This document shows positions 34,801 to 47,400 of a stretch of DNA of 64,000 nucleotides, in pieces. Under the pieces are notes generated by a model. The model was not told where the DNA came from. It made no database searches and saw only the letters and a list, made by a program, of their open reading frames with translations. Origin of the DNA: Davidsoniella eucalypti. Taxonomy: Eukaryota; Ascomycota; Sordariomycetes; Microascales; Ceratocystidaceae. Each line of letters opens with the position of its first letter. Positions within the stretch are counted from its first letter, which is position 1. The translations under genes were made by a program, and so were the position numbers. The stretch is from positions 1 through 64,000 of the forward strand of contig RMBW01000020.1 in NCBI GenBank assembly GCA_004009845.1. The letters run 5' to 3'.

Positions 34801-34981
34801 AACTCATCACAACTGACCTATTTTGAGCTAGCATTGTATATTTGGATTTCGGGAAGAAGCATATAAGACGAGCCCGCGTCTCTCTTGCGAATCTTCCCAT
34901 CTTCACTAATACACTCATTCAACTTGATCTTTTCACTACTTGTTATTAGGCTAACCTTTGTTACTGCAATACTTTGCTTCA
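31839..34981. other. intergenic, promoters of the DUF3405 and SWIM genes
   Basis: About 3.1 kb with no supported gene. The first ~150 bases are the divergent leader of the DUF3405 gene. The middle (32450-33300) is AT-rich with short TATGTA-like runs (32520-32600). A stretch with several CGGCCGC-like GC clusters lies at 33360-33690. A TATA-like CATATAAGA near 34860 precedes the SWIM gene by about 120 bases. Confidence 0.45.
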
Positions 34982-36496
34982 ATGAGCCGCCCGTCTATTC
35001 AGAGCCTCCGCCATCTCTCTATCAATGAGATGCCACCAAACAGACAAATCCAAGCCCGAGACACCATGGCCTACCCCAAGCCGGCACAGAACCACAGCCG
35101 CCCTACTGACAGCCCGCGCTTAGGCTTACCAGGCAACGATGCGGACAGCGACTTTGATGGCTCATCCGACGACAGTCCCTCCGGCATGATACAATCACCG
35201 ACACGCCAGATCTACCGCATCGACACTGTGTCTCTACCAGTCCAAAAGACCATCCGAAGCGCCTTTCATGAGCCGCCCAACATGTCATTGCAATACTGCC
35301 GTCTCAAAGACGGCCTATATGCCTTTCAGATGACCGAGATGATCCCTCGTAGCATACGCATCCACGGCCGTGGCAGCGATGTGCCCGGGCCAGTCTGTTC
35401 TTGCAACGCCGAGCAACCGTGCACCCACGTGATATGGCTCATGGACCAGATATCCAGCCAGATACTGCCGGTGTCATCAGCCGCCAAGCCGCTAGAAATG
35501 AGGGAACAGGGCTACGCTAACCAGCTTGAGAGTCCGTTCGATCAAATTTCGCAGTGTCATCTAGACATTCTGGCTGACTCACTTCACTGTGACATTGCAA
35601 TGTGGCCCCGGGAGACTCTGGGTGCTGGGGACGATGTAAATGGCGATGGACCAGCTGGTTCCGTTCTGGGTCGAGACTCCGAGACTCCGTTACCGAGTGT
35701 GTGCCGTATCCACGAAGCTCGTGAGATGCTCGCAGCCGCGCAAGGATATGCTCCGTCTGAAGACTTCCGGAGCGACATCTTTAGTGGCACGCCTGCAGAT
35801 GTCATCCAAGCGATCCGCGACAACCGCCACGACATGACCTGTTCGATGTTGCGTCTGTTGCTTACAAACCCAGAATTCTTCAACCTGTTCCGCACCACCA
35901 TGGTAGCCACTACATTTTCTGACAGCACCATGGCTGCTTTTCAGGCTATCGAGAAGCGTATCCTCCGTGTCCTCAACGACTTGGACATTTACGCCAAAGA
36001 TCCGCTACGACAGGCATCTATCTGCACCATAGAGGCCCCATCAAATGTCACATGGGCTGCCAACCACATCACCACAAGCCTGAATAGTATCCACGCCCTA
36101 CTGAGCCACAAGCCAGCCCCAAAGCCTCTAGAGAAGATCGCCGCTGCCAAGACACTTGTGACTATCCTAGACGCCGTCGTGCACAATGACAAAAACATTC
36201 ATCCCGCGCCAACTCAGACGGAGCGGAATCTATACCGCCGTCTGTTGGTAGAAGATAAGACGGAGAGCTTTGTCATCAATGACCTTAACCTCATCCGTGA
36301 TGCTGCATGCCACTTCATTCCACAGCTAGAGATTATCCAGACTAAACTCAAGGATAATAAACAGACTGCACCTCCGTCGTATATTGCTAGCTTTGAATCG
36401 CTAATGAGACGCCTTCGCTCGGGACCAAGTACTTCGGCCGGGTCTAAGAGAGTTCCTGGCGGCGATAGTGATCGCCGAGCAAAGCGAGTACGTTGA
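34982..36496 (+). CDS. SWIM-type zinc finger protein, fungal-specific
   Basis: Intronless, 504 aa from the ATG at 34982. The frame is open 24 bases upstream but only with a TTG. Residues 139-149 read CSCNAEQPCTH, which fits the SWIM zinc-binding pattern CxCx(n)CxH (C139, C141, C147, H149). It is preceded by a beta-type stretch (YCRLKDGLYAFQM) usual for SWIM domains. The N-terminal ~80 residues are polar and acidic (DADSDFDGSSDDS). The rest (~200-480) is predicted mostly helical with no known domain. The tail is basic (KRVPGGDSDRRAKRVR), a possible nuclear signal. SWIM domains bind DNA or protein; the role here is unknown. It ends only 229 bases from the convergent kinase-like gene, also intronless. 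Confidence 0.8.
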   Translation: MSRPSIQSLRHLSINEMPPNRQIQARDTMAYPKPAQNHSRPTDSPRLGLPGNDADSDFDGSSDDSPSGMIQSPTRQIYRIDTVSLPVQKTIRSAFHEPPNMSLQYCRLKDGLYAFQMTEMIPRSIRIHGRGSDVPGPVCSCNAEQPCTHVIWLMDQISSQILPVSSAAKPLEMREQGYANQLESPFDQISQCHLDILADSLHCDIAMWPRETLGAGDDVNGDGPAGSVLGRDSETPLPSVCRIHEAREMLAAAQGYAPSEDFRSDIFSGTPADVIQAIRDNRHDMTCSMLRLLLTNPEFFNLFRTTMVATTFSDSTMAAFQAIEKRILRVLNDLDIYAKDPLRQASICTIEAPSNVTWAANHITTSLNSIHALLSHKPAPKPLEKIAAAKTLVTILDAVVHNDKNIHPAPTQTERNLYRRLLVEDKTESFVINDLNLIRDAACHFIPQLEIIQTKLKDNKQTAPPSYIASFESLMRRLRSGPSTSAGSKRVPGGDSDRRAKRVR

Positions 36497-36725
36497 GGCT
36501 TGTCGTATATGAACACATGTATACCTCGACATATATTCCTTCTTTTGTTTCCAGATCTTGAGCGATAGATTATTGATCATCTCCATACTGTTGTTTTCAT
36601 ATATACTAGGTGCTGGTTGCCTAGGCTTTGCTTTTATATTCTATATTGTGCCTTCCTATATATCTAGACTCTCCATATAAGCTGAAATATTCATTTCACA
36701 TAAAACAAAATCTTCCCTAACCATC

Positions 36726-38438
36726 TCACTGCATATCTAGCAATGCTCGCTCAACTTCTTCAACCGTAGGCCTATCATAATAATTCGCTTTCCATGTGCC
36801 ATTTGCAATGCCTTCCGTTCTCAAATCCAGCCATTTATCCGCGACGTCGACTTCTGTTGTCCAGAACTCCTTAGCCATTTTCCTAGCTAATTCTTCATGT
36901 TCTTCCTTCGAGCCCGCAGCCTCATTATAGCCCACTACAGCCATACGGCTACCACAACGCACCACTGTATTACCGAGAGTTTCCCGATGACCACGAGTGC
37001 ACCAGCTAATCAGTCGACGGACCGGAGCCGGTGTCAAGCGGTATTGTGGGAACTCGAGGTGAGATTCGTCGACGTAGGAATGCCATACGGTGGCTTTCTG
37101 GGGCGCAACAACGGCCTCGAAGATGCACCAGAGGTAGCGACCCAGCATATAGACCATGGCGTACTCCCGTTCTTTCTGGCTCAAGAGAAGCCAGGGCAGG
37201 TGATATCCTGCGCTAGGCTCGTGATACTGCTCGGTAGATGTCAGGTACTCCCAATCGGGGATCAGGGCCGTTAGCTTGCCAGCATAGCGAGCCTTGGCTT
37301 CGGGAGTGACGATATCACTCTCGGCAATCAGGCGGATATATTCCACGGCGTTTACCTCGGGCGATGCGAATTCGCACCACACGCCACGCTGTTCGAAGTC
37401 TATCATGACGACATCGTTCGAGGTTGTGAGTAAGACGTTGTCTAATCGAAGATCTGGATAATACAGGCCTGTTGCCAATATATGGCGTAACGCACTCGTG
37501 ATCTGCAACGACCATTTCATCTGATCGCTGTGCTGGATAGTTCCAAGTCGGCGCCGAGCGGGTAGAATGTCACGGATAGAACCAGGACTATGGTACTCTG
37601 ATAGGAAACCAATGACGGCAAGTTTGCCACCAAATCCACAACGCTTTGTGACAATGTTGACCGGTCGTGATATGATATTAGGATGTGGTGACTGGCTCAG
37701 TCGCAAGAGTACGTGAAGCTCGTGATACAGGAACTTGGGACAACTGGTTAGTGTCTTGAGGACATACTGTGAGCCATCCACCTCAACAAGCGAAACACTA
37801 TCTTGGAACTGACGTAGAACATGAACGCTTGAGATATCGACGGCAGGTGGCATGGTTACTTCACATGCCCACATATCCTCTAGTTTCTGTGCCGATAGCA
37901 ACTGCGTTTCCAATGCATGCATCTTGGCCACCGATATTCGTGCCTTTGCTGGGTCTAAAGGTAGATCATTCAAGATGATGCGGGTACCGAACACCTGTGA
38001 GCGATACCAGGCCGCCGGGTCTGGCATGCGAAGAGTCCATGTTTGCAGAACACGGACCAAGTATGCCGCAACGCCCAACCGATTTAGACGTGAGTGGTCC
38101 TTGACATGCATGGCTAAGCATAGGCCAAGAGTGTCTCGTACGGCAGGTACAAGGGTCTGTTGGGCAGGAATGAAGACGTCGATTCTTAGTGGTGGCACAC
38201 GTGTAAGAAAGAGCGGGTATGCAAAAAACTGAGTACCGAGACCACCGGAGCCTTCAATACGCCACAAGGGGCTTTTCAACGGCGCGAGGCTGGTGATCAA
38301 ATTGGCTGGGTTTGTTTGGGACTGACTCCATGGGACATCTAGCGTAGACTCTGAATTGGCGCAAGGTGTGAGGGATGGTGGTAGAAAGGCCGATGTTGGG
38401 TGTACAATGGCATTGATGGCGTCGATACTAATGTCCAT
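36726..38438 (-). CDS. atypical protein-kinase-like protein, fungal-specific
   Basis: Intronless, 570 aa from the ATG at 38438. The N-terminal ~210 residues show no known domain. The C-terminal ~360 form a kinase fold: beta-3 Lys in YVLKTL (K228), candidate helix C Glu (E240), a catalytic loop reading YYPDLRLDN (D329, N334) in place of HRDLKxxN, a metal motif MIDFEQ in place of DFG (D347), and SPE in place of APE (359-361). So Lys, both Asp and Asn are kept, while the HRD His/Arg and DFG Gly are lost. It may be an active but divergent kinase, of a kind common in filamentous fungi, or a pseudokinase. The substrate is unknown. Confidence 0.82.
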   Translation of the reverse strand: MDISIDAINAIVHPTSAFLPPSLTPCANSESTLDVPWSQSQTNPANLITSLAPLKSPLWRIEGSGGLGTQFFAYPLFLTRVPPLRIDVFIPAQQTLVPAVRDTLGLCLAMHVKDHSRLNRLGVAAYLVRVLQTWTLRMPDPAAWYRSQVFGTRIILNDLPLDPAKARISVAKMHALETQLLSAQKLEDMWACEVTMPPAVDISSVHVLRQFQDSVSLVEVDGSQYVLKTLTSCPKFLYHELHVLLRLSQSPHPNIISRPVNIVTKRCGFGGKLAVIGFLSEYHSPGSIRDILPARRRLGTIQHSDQMKWSLQITSALRHILATGLYYPDLRLDNVLLTTSNDVVMIDFEQRGVWCEFASPEVNAVEYIRLIAESDIVTPEAKARYAGKLTALIPDWEYLTSTEQYHEPSAGYHLPWLLLSQKEREYAMVYMLGRYLWCIFEAVVAPQKATVWHSYVDESHLEFPQYRLTPAPVRRLISWCTRGHRETLGNTVVRCGSRMAVVGYNEAAGSKEEHEELARKMAKEFWTTEVDVADKWLDLRTEGIANGTWKANYYDRPTVEEVERALLDMQ

Positions 38439-41400
38439 GATGAAGGTGTAGAGTAGAGATCTTTGAAACGCGATATAGATGATCGAGGTTCAGGGAGTAG
38501 GCGAGGAACACCTGCTATGTATGATATATATCACGACGGGTCTTCTGTGTTTTGTTAGTTACCAAGATACTGAGTGACGAGGATATATTCACTCACGCTA
38601 AACAATAACTAGATATCAGAAACGTAGGTTGGAGGCCTTGACTAAGCCTAGAGTACAACAAGATGAAATGATAGATTGTGAAATTATAATTACCAAGATG
38701 AGGCAATGGGGAAACGATCCGATATTTGAAGGTTTGTTGGCCGCAAGCTGAAAGTAGCTTGATACACATCCAAACGGTCGATCTATATAAGTAAATAATC
38801 GATCCACCACCTTATCCCGAGCTAGCGATATTCGTATGGAGGCTTGTTTGTCTGTCAAGTCAGTCATTGCATAGAATGGCTCAAGGACCGGTAAGCAAAG
38901 CGACTACCAAGCCCGCCAACACGATTCAGATCCGAACAACTGATCCGAGTACTGCCACGGGCGACAAAGCGCACAAATTTAGAACAAAGACTAGCAACAT
39001 CCATACTAGGTTTCAGCTGGGGGCAGCACTGCAATCCTGGCTACTACTACCAAATAGGCTCCCATTCTGACTTCTCCGTCCTGTCCTGGCTTCAATGAGA
39101 TAATCGACCAAAGCCTACTCCCTGACAACCAGTAGGCAGACTACTTGGCTGTCATGAACTGGGCTGATCAATCTAGATCTATCATCATGAAAGCGGGTGG
39201 AGAGGGACACAGCGTTTGGGGGCATAATTCTGTCTGTCCCAGCATGGTCTTTTCTAATCAAAAAGAACAGGTTAAGTAGGCTTAGAAGTGACCAACGACT
39301 TATACGTTTGTGATTGGCGGCTAGCTGTGAATGACAGAATATTCTGGTCAAAAATATCCCAAGTGTGCGGCTGCAATTGATAAGCAGCATGATATGGTGG
39401 TAATTTCGTAGCGCCGTCCCCGAGAAAAATCACATCTAATCTCACCAAGAAAAAGATTGGGAAGAACAGCATATTCTCCAAGGCAGTGCTGATGAAGCCT
39501 CACCTATTATGATGTAAAGGGCAAGGAAAAAAAGCGTTTCGCTCCCGCATCTACGTTCCCACTTGGGGACCGGTGAACAGCTCGCGCAATACCGGCGGAG
39601 ATAGATGCATGTAGAGGAATCTGCCTGCTAAGCAGCTGCGATCCGCTGCTCGTGGCCGCTTGGATCACAGTCAGGTGCACAACATGCTTGGACGAGCTCT
39701 TAGTTAAGTAGCCGATGACGACAGGAACCTTCCGAGAGCTGTAAAAGGCGGAGATCCAGCCAGCCAGTTTGCTGGTGGCAGTTGGATAGTTCAATAACGA
39801 TCCTATGGAAAATACAGTGACTGGAAAACGCTCCAGCACAATTTCCCAAGCCCAATGGTGACCTCATGCTCTCAAAACAGCCTTGTCTTCGGAGATCCAA
39901 CGGAGATTAGAGCTTGCTACCATCATAGAAAATGAGATAGGGTGGGAAAACAATAAGAACAGCTAAAGAATTCTAGGTGCCCACCACTTGCCTGGATTAT
40001 GTTCGTTGCGGCCTCTATGGTAGCATTTTTCCACATATACAATGTTTCTGGATTTACGCCCAGAATAACGGACAAGAATTATTGCAATCCGTAACTAGGA
40101 ATCCCCTGCTTCCACTAACACGGTAGCAAACAAAGTCTAAAAAGGCTACAGCATGGGAACCCTGCCATCTTAGATGGGAAGTGGTAAAAATCACCGAGTT
40201 GGATCATGTTCTGTTCAACTGTACTCTTTCCTTTGATGTTGTGTTGCAAATAGAAATCTAGAGAAATTTTTTGTAAAAAGGCATGGAATTCTTGAATTCT
40301 AGATTGAAAAAAAAGGTTGGGAATTTCTGCTTACTGAGTGAAAGGCCCCCATCCTCATACAAGTACATTTGTATATCATTAGAATCGCTTAGCTGCAGAG
40401 TCGCTCACCGGTTGGATGGGACTGCATAGGCTGTGTTGCATTAGTCTCCATGTGGTGTAGCCTAGGAGTGAGAATGTAGTGCAAATATATGTATGCACAT
40501 AGCAATAACAGAAGCAATATGTGGCTAGTACACGATTGCTTCTGTGGTTTTAATCACTGCTGACGAATGCACTACGCCGATTTATGTTAACTATACCACT
40601 CATCAAACTTCGTTAAGTAGCATGTGATATAGAATATTTACCTTAGGTTTGTCGTGTTAAACTATAGCAGCAGCCTGATATACTGCTTCTAGTAACACAG
40701 TTGTTTCACGATCGACCAACTGGAAATAATAGGAGCTTGGTATGCAATAGCTGTTCATAGAAGCTATTACTTCAATGCCGCATTTCGGGAGTTGGTATAT
40801 AACTATCATGACAACTAGCGTTCCGATAAGTGGACGGTATATGTCGAGGCGTAGTCGATAAGCCCTTCTATAATTTCGTCAACTGACTTTGTTCGACGAT
40901 ATCGTTCTTATGGCCCTATCGGATATGTTCAAATATTAGCAATATGTCGAATATATAACCATCTTACCATCCATATTCAAGCTGGAAAAATTCATGCTTA
41001 TAGATATACTGTACTTGCGAATTTCGTGTGCAGAGTGACGACACAACGGTTCGAAGATAGAATCCAAAATTGGTCCCATTGTATGTGGCATATATTAGTC
41101 CATGTTAGCAATGCTGCATATGATTCGAGTAGACCTATTTAGTATTATTAGTTGCCATCATTCGGTAGAGTCCACGGATGGATACATCGCGGTGATGGCC
41201 ATGTTGTCTGAGATATCTATTTTCGTTGTGTATTAATACTAAATTCTTGAAGTTTTCTCAAGCCATCAAGTGTATTCCTGATACTTCAAACCCCGACTGC
41301 CAGAAGCGTTAGTACTATTGCAATTACAGTCAGTGACGCCAATAGAATGTAGTCAAGATATATCCGATTGCCCTGTTTTTCATCATGCCAGGCACAGATA

Positions 41401-44400
41401 TGGCCAGTTTGTTGCCGTGTTCAAACTAGTGGTAAACTTCCAAGAAGTTATGAATAGCATAGCTAATTTGACACGTTGCTATATCACATCGAGCTCATTA
41501 GTACCACAAAAATGGTGGCCATTCTAGTGGCGTACCTAGAAGCATCAAAGCATAATAACTCTAGATGTTCTCGTGTATATGCTGATTCTCGTCGATCTAC
41601 TCAAATGGTCGGGATAAGGTCCAAAAGATGCTTCTGATGTGTTGTCGGTGGAAGTTGACGATGCTGAGAGGGCATGTTTTGGCGTTGATTTCCTTAGGTT
41701 ATGAAATCCATCTTGTGTGAATTACTATAGCGGGTAAGATATCGATAAAAACAAAACAAAGTATCATGCTCAGTGGCCCCATATTATGTTGTGTATGTGT
41801 TTCTGAAAAGAAGTTCCGGAAGCTGCACGTTTAAGTGCAATTGCACCTTCCTAGTAGAGGTTTGCTTATATTGTTGCTGCCTAGTAGTGGATACACAGCT
41901 TTATTATTGTATTTCAAATATGAATCATATGACATGGTTCATAATACGTTAAAAAGACCAAGTATAATAACTAAGGCTTTTCATACTAACATCTATCGGA
42001 TAAGTGACGCAAGTTTCGATGAGTAACTCGAAGTATTTGTGAAGGTATCTCGAGACGTAGGGTTTTATAGGGTTACCAACACGATGTATGTAATACAGGA
42101 GTAAGGGTTAACATCGGATTTACTAGCTAAAAGCCGCCTATTTTTTCTTACAACAATTTGTCAGCTACATTCTAATAGATTTGTATCACGTTAATTAGTT
42201 GTTGATGTATGAATTATGATGGTCAATGAGAAGTTGAATAGCTACATATGTATCACTTTGCATGAAATGAGCAAAGCAAGATAATTCAATATTAAGTGGT
42301 GACAATTATGATTTGTATTGTTCATGTTTATGGCCTTGAAAAAGATTTCATAAACTTGTGATAACATACGATAGTTGTAGCTTGTATACGATTATGTATC
42401 TAGCGGTACACTTTGACTATACAGCAACATTTCAGCTCGCCATCTCGGACTTAAAGGCAAACTCGCCCGCATAGTTGTGTACACTAATTGGGAATTTAGC
42501 CCCCAATTATCTGGGTCCAATCCTATACAACCAAGCGACATCACAGGACCTACTGAAACCAACCAATGGATTATATTACATATAGGCATCACGGCCAAAG
42601 AGGTTTATTGCAAGAATATTGCGACCGATAACAACGTCTAGCTAGATGAATATAGTTGCATGTAGTCGGGATTGGAGCTACCAAGCCATGACTTGTTTTG
42701 ATGAGTACATATGACTTGCTCATCATGGAATGACAATGATTCATGATTTACAGCCAGGTATAACAATGAAGCCAGACAGGCAAACAGACCCCTGAGACAT
42801 TGTTCCCGCACCTTAAAAATCTAGCCTGTAGTCAATTAGGGCAGCCCAGACATAGAGTTCCATTGGATGGAAGCCCGGACCATCGCTTAGAGCTTTTCTC
42901 CGCAAGCTCGCGGCCAGTCTGTGCTTTGTCTGAAATATCTGTACTGTAGACTGGCAGAAGTGAGACGATCGGCATGAGGAACGAGCTTCTTAGAGAGCAT
43001 GTCAAATATCTGGGAGACAGTTAGAGGGCTAATTGTGTATGTAGTCGCACTATAATACATGTACCGTACGCACATGGATTTAATGAAACTGCGCAGACAC
43101 GACCATGTCCATGGCAATGTAGCTACTCAACCGGCCGACAAGACAGCAAAAAGTTGCTATATTTGTGCCTGCTAGGATTTTCCCAGTTGCCTGCCGTCAC
43201 ACGGCAGCACAGCAGCACGGTCGACCATCCTTGGAACTAGCTTTGCTGGCCATATCGTATATACGGCTCTGGCTATGGAAGTCTGGCCCCCTCTATCCGC
43301 TGTCTTCTACGGCAGATTGTGTGGATGAGAGATAAAGAGAGTGCATGACGTGAGAAGATGAGCGCCCCGTGATGTCTGCGTCGCGAAATGGTGTGCATAT
43401 TGTTTTGTTTGTATGTGGGTAAATTCAATGCTTGGGTGTTGTCTGGCCCCATGGACATATGTATGAGTAATGAGCAAGTGATAGTAGCAAAAATTAAAGG
43501 TTGCGCGTTCTTCTGTGGCCCGTCCAATAGAGCAGCAAATCAACAGTCAGGCCGTTCGACAATCTCCGGATAAGGTGCTTTGCCTTGCCTGGCCGCGAAC
43601 CTTCCATTCGGGTCCAGTTACTATTTTATAATTTATTTATTTTGACCAACTCTCAGCCTTGCCAGTCCGGACGGTTGTGATTTTATTCTCCTCCCCTTTG
43701 CGTTCTCTGCACCTACATCGCCGGTCATCTGGCCGTATCCCACTTCTAATATCCTGATTTCTTGCTTGATTGCACGGCTTCTGCACTTCCCCTTGTGCTC
43801 CTGTGCAGCCCCAGCCGACTTCCTCGTCCTTGTCCATGAACGGGCGATTCAAACGCCATTACCACGATCGATTTTACCCGCTGGCAGCTCTTGCCGGTCC
43901 CTCTACAGGTACTTTGCTGTTTATCTGCAGCTCCAGAGTTCGCTAGTGAGCTCCTCCAATTCTCTCTACATGTGCCCTCTATTGCCATAGTCCTCGTCGA
44001 AAGCCTGAAGCAAGCACTTATCAACGCTGTCTTCACTCGAGTCCGCCTCATCTCACACAACACACCACGGCCCTCTAAGCTGCTTCGCATCTTCTGTCGA
44101 GTCTAGGATCCATAGCTTGAGCTCTAGCGTCCAAGAGCCTGCTTGGTTGATCCTCGAGAGACTTACACCGACCGCTAGATTTGACCTTCTCCTAGTCTTG
44201 TTGTTGCGTACATTGGCCATTTCGACCGAGCGATTATCATAGGTGGCATCGTGAATTTTGTCGCCCGACACGAGCTATCCATTTGTTTTGCAGTTCGGAA
44301 GCCTCTCCTTGCCCTATAGATATCTCGATTAGTTGAACTGCCCATTAAGCAGCCGGTGCAGCCTTGTTATCGCCCTTGGTCATCGACGCTTTATCTGTCC

Positions 44401-47400
44401 TGCAAGATTGCTCTAGCCGAGAACCAAAATACCATTTTTGCTATTTTCCCAGTCTACCCAATATTGGCTACTGCTACCATAATACTATACGCATATAGCC
44501 ATACAAGCCTTCTAGCCAGCCAGCTCAGCAGCCACTCCTCGTCACAGGTTATATGGGCCGTTCCTATCCTCGAATTTCCGCCAACCAAAGCAAAGGTTCG
44601 TGTGCCACATGAGATAGCGACACTGGAAATATTTGCTATTTTTGTTATGACGCTATGCAGCTATTCTTTGAGTTCAGCTCGTCCTAGACTACTTTTCCTA
44701 TTTTATCTTCGCAAAGACCGATAGTCAGCTGTGTTTCGAACCCAATCACATTTTCACCCGGCATAACCCGCAGCCCGTGAACTAGATGGGCAATTCTTAA
44801 CATCTGTTGCCAGCCAAAGATATAGTCGCCTCTATCGCTCACACACTTCTGGTTATCTTTGTCTTTATAATCATCTGCTCCACCGTCAACTTATCCTTCC
44901 GGAATTGCAGAAGCCTTTCTTGTGCAATACCGAGTACCAGGCTGTCGATATTACTGACATCTTCAGAAAAAAATACTCGAATTTTTTTCTGTCTTTGCGC
45001 CCACTTATCTGTTCTTCACAAACCCGACGCAGCCCAAAATCTCACATATCTTCCTGCTGGTTGACGAGACGAGAACAGGCCAGTCAGATTTTGACCCCTT
45101 TTTCAACATCTTTCCCTGTTTGCTCTACCATCAGCAGCTTTCTAATATTTTTTCTCCCCCCGATTCCTTTTCGCCATCCGTTGCTTATATCCCGGGCGAT
45201 ACAGGAAAACTCCATCGTCGCCATCAGTATCGTGACCCCTTTGCAAAGGCGCATATCGATTGACTAACAATTTGCTTGTCTTGTTGCCACTTGGGGCGCA
45301 TTTTTCAACGGCATCATCCTGGCAAGTATCTCCGTTTATATACGACAAAGGTCACGTATATAGATCCAGCTCCTCAAACCCTGTTGCATACAAGTAAGTA
45401 AGACTGCGTGAAGATGTGCTTATGATTCCTTTTCGTTTACTGGATTCTAGACCTAGAGTTTGGAGTATGGACTCTGTCTGGGTTCATGACGAATTAAAAG
45501 AAGCTTCTAGATACCAAAAGTGCGGAAAGCAACGTCGTTGTGATAGCCTAGTTGGCTGATGACATTCTGTTGTCCTGTTTGCGAGAGTCTTTGACAATGC
45601 CTTTGTTGTTTTTAGTGAAGCCTTCAAAAGCTTTAGTCTCACCTTAGGCTCAATAGCTCCTTTTAGTTCATACTTGACGAAAGAAAAGAAAAGAAGCCTC
45701 GCGAAATGAGGCGATTTTTGGAGTAGAACAATTCTATCCCTTCAAGAGAGTTCTCATATTTGCCAGCTGCTCGATTTCTCTTTATATATTTTATTCCGCA
45801 CTCATCACATGGTGTCTCGTTACCACTTACCCGGCTTGATATCTAATACTTTTGCTCCCATTGCTACGTACTCCCACTCGCTGCTTACTTTTGCGACACT
45901 CTGGTGATCATCCTTGAGATCCGCCGGTGTAGTAAGTTATAGACTGCTTTTGTAAGCAGAGAGAGAGAGAGAGACAAAGATAGAAAGCAACCATATACTT
46001 GAATTTGAGGCTTCGATCGAAGTAGCTCCAAAAGGCACAAAAGTATAGTATACGAAGTAACATATAGGATGACTGTCGATGAGAAGCAAAGACGAAAGAC
46101 ACCGTCTATTTGTGCGCCAGTATATCGACCTATCCGACTTCTCGAAGCAGAGCCCTTGATTCTTTGCCCAATGCCAGCATTCCTATGCTTCGTTTTGCTG
46201 CTCCTCATTGTACAAGCTCTTTTGCCATCGCAACCCTGGCTTAGCAGCCCGCCCTGTCAGCACTAGTGTCTTTTGGGCGGATGATACAGCGATATTACGC
46301 CCTCCCTGTGAGCGCACAAAAAATACTTATTATTTTTGCAACCAAAGATCGCGGCAATCATAGCGTTGCATACGGTTACAGAAGTGTCCACTACAAAGAA
46401 CTTTTACGTTGGCCTGCGCAGACTCTTTTGGCTTATTCCAGGCTGCTTATTCCGCATCTGTTCTCACTGTTGATTGGACCAGGCCTAGTGGCCCTACGGA
46501 AGCCGTTGAGATCCATCAGGCTGCATCTGCATTATAACTGTATTCCTACTACGATGTCTTCCCAACCTGTATTAGCAAGATATTAGCAAGATAAACAAAA
46601 AGCGCGGAACAATATTGCGCTACAACAATGTGTTGCCAATGCATTGTTGCCGTGTGGCCTTGATGCCCCCCTGCCATCGAATGTCGAAAGCTAACCTTGA
46701 ACTAGTCCAGCAGGTCGCGTTCTCCCGATATCTTTAGGTTAGTGATTTTTCCTTCTTCTCTTCTCTTTTGTTCCTTTCAGCCTGGCTGGCTTAAGGCAAA
46801 ACAAAACCCCCACCAGAATATTGCTTAATGCAGACGCTGGGTTCGAGCGTCTTGACGCGCGCAAAATGACTACCGGTCAAGCACCGGTCAAGCCATGGCG
46901 TCTTACAATACTTAGATATGCATACTACTAGCAACAGGCCTCCAAATTCATATGACTGTATTCAGCAGCAATATGGTCGCCACAGACACTGGTGGTACCC
47001 ATTGGCGAATGCTGTGCTCTAGTATCAACGTAAAATCCCAAGTGCATGCCTTGCCATCTTGCCATCCGGTCAAGACGAGACCCAGCTCAGCTTGCGAAGT
47101 TTGTGTCTATGATCTCCGGCTAGCGTCGATTGATTTCCTCGCCGGTCCTGCGCTCCTGAGACTTGCGCGCTGACTGGTTTGTGGCTATCAGTCAGCTAGC
47201 TAGCCGGCTTAGTGAGACGAGATGCTCCAGCCAGATCAGCTACGGACGATACGTGCTACACAAACTACAAGCTACTTTACACTATTGACAACTGACTTAC
47301 TGGGTTTCTCTAACACTATGTAGTAGCTAGCTTACCTGCGTACGCCTACGGCAAACAAAGAGGATTTCCTTAGTTTTCTTCTCCTTCCATTCTTCCCAAG

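Noticed and set aside
41040..41070. GGTTCGAA-like string resembling a tRNA B box
   Set aside because: No matching A box, acceptor stem or T stem could be paired around it.
43637..45348. Several overlapping open frames of 70-122 codons on both strands
   Set aside because: Compositionally biased CT-rich sequence with no domain and no convincing splice joins; more like a leader or non-coding transcript.
46838..46862. GGGTTCGAGCGTC resembling a tRNA B box
   Set aside because: No clover-leaf could be drawn from the upstream 50-60 bases.
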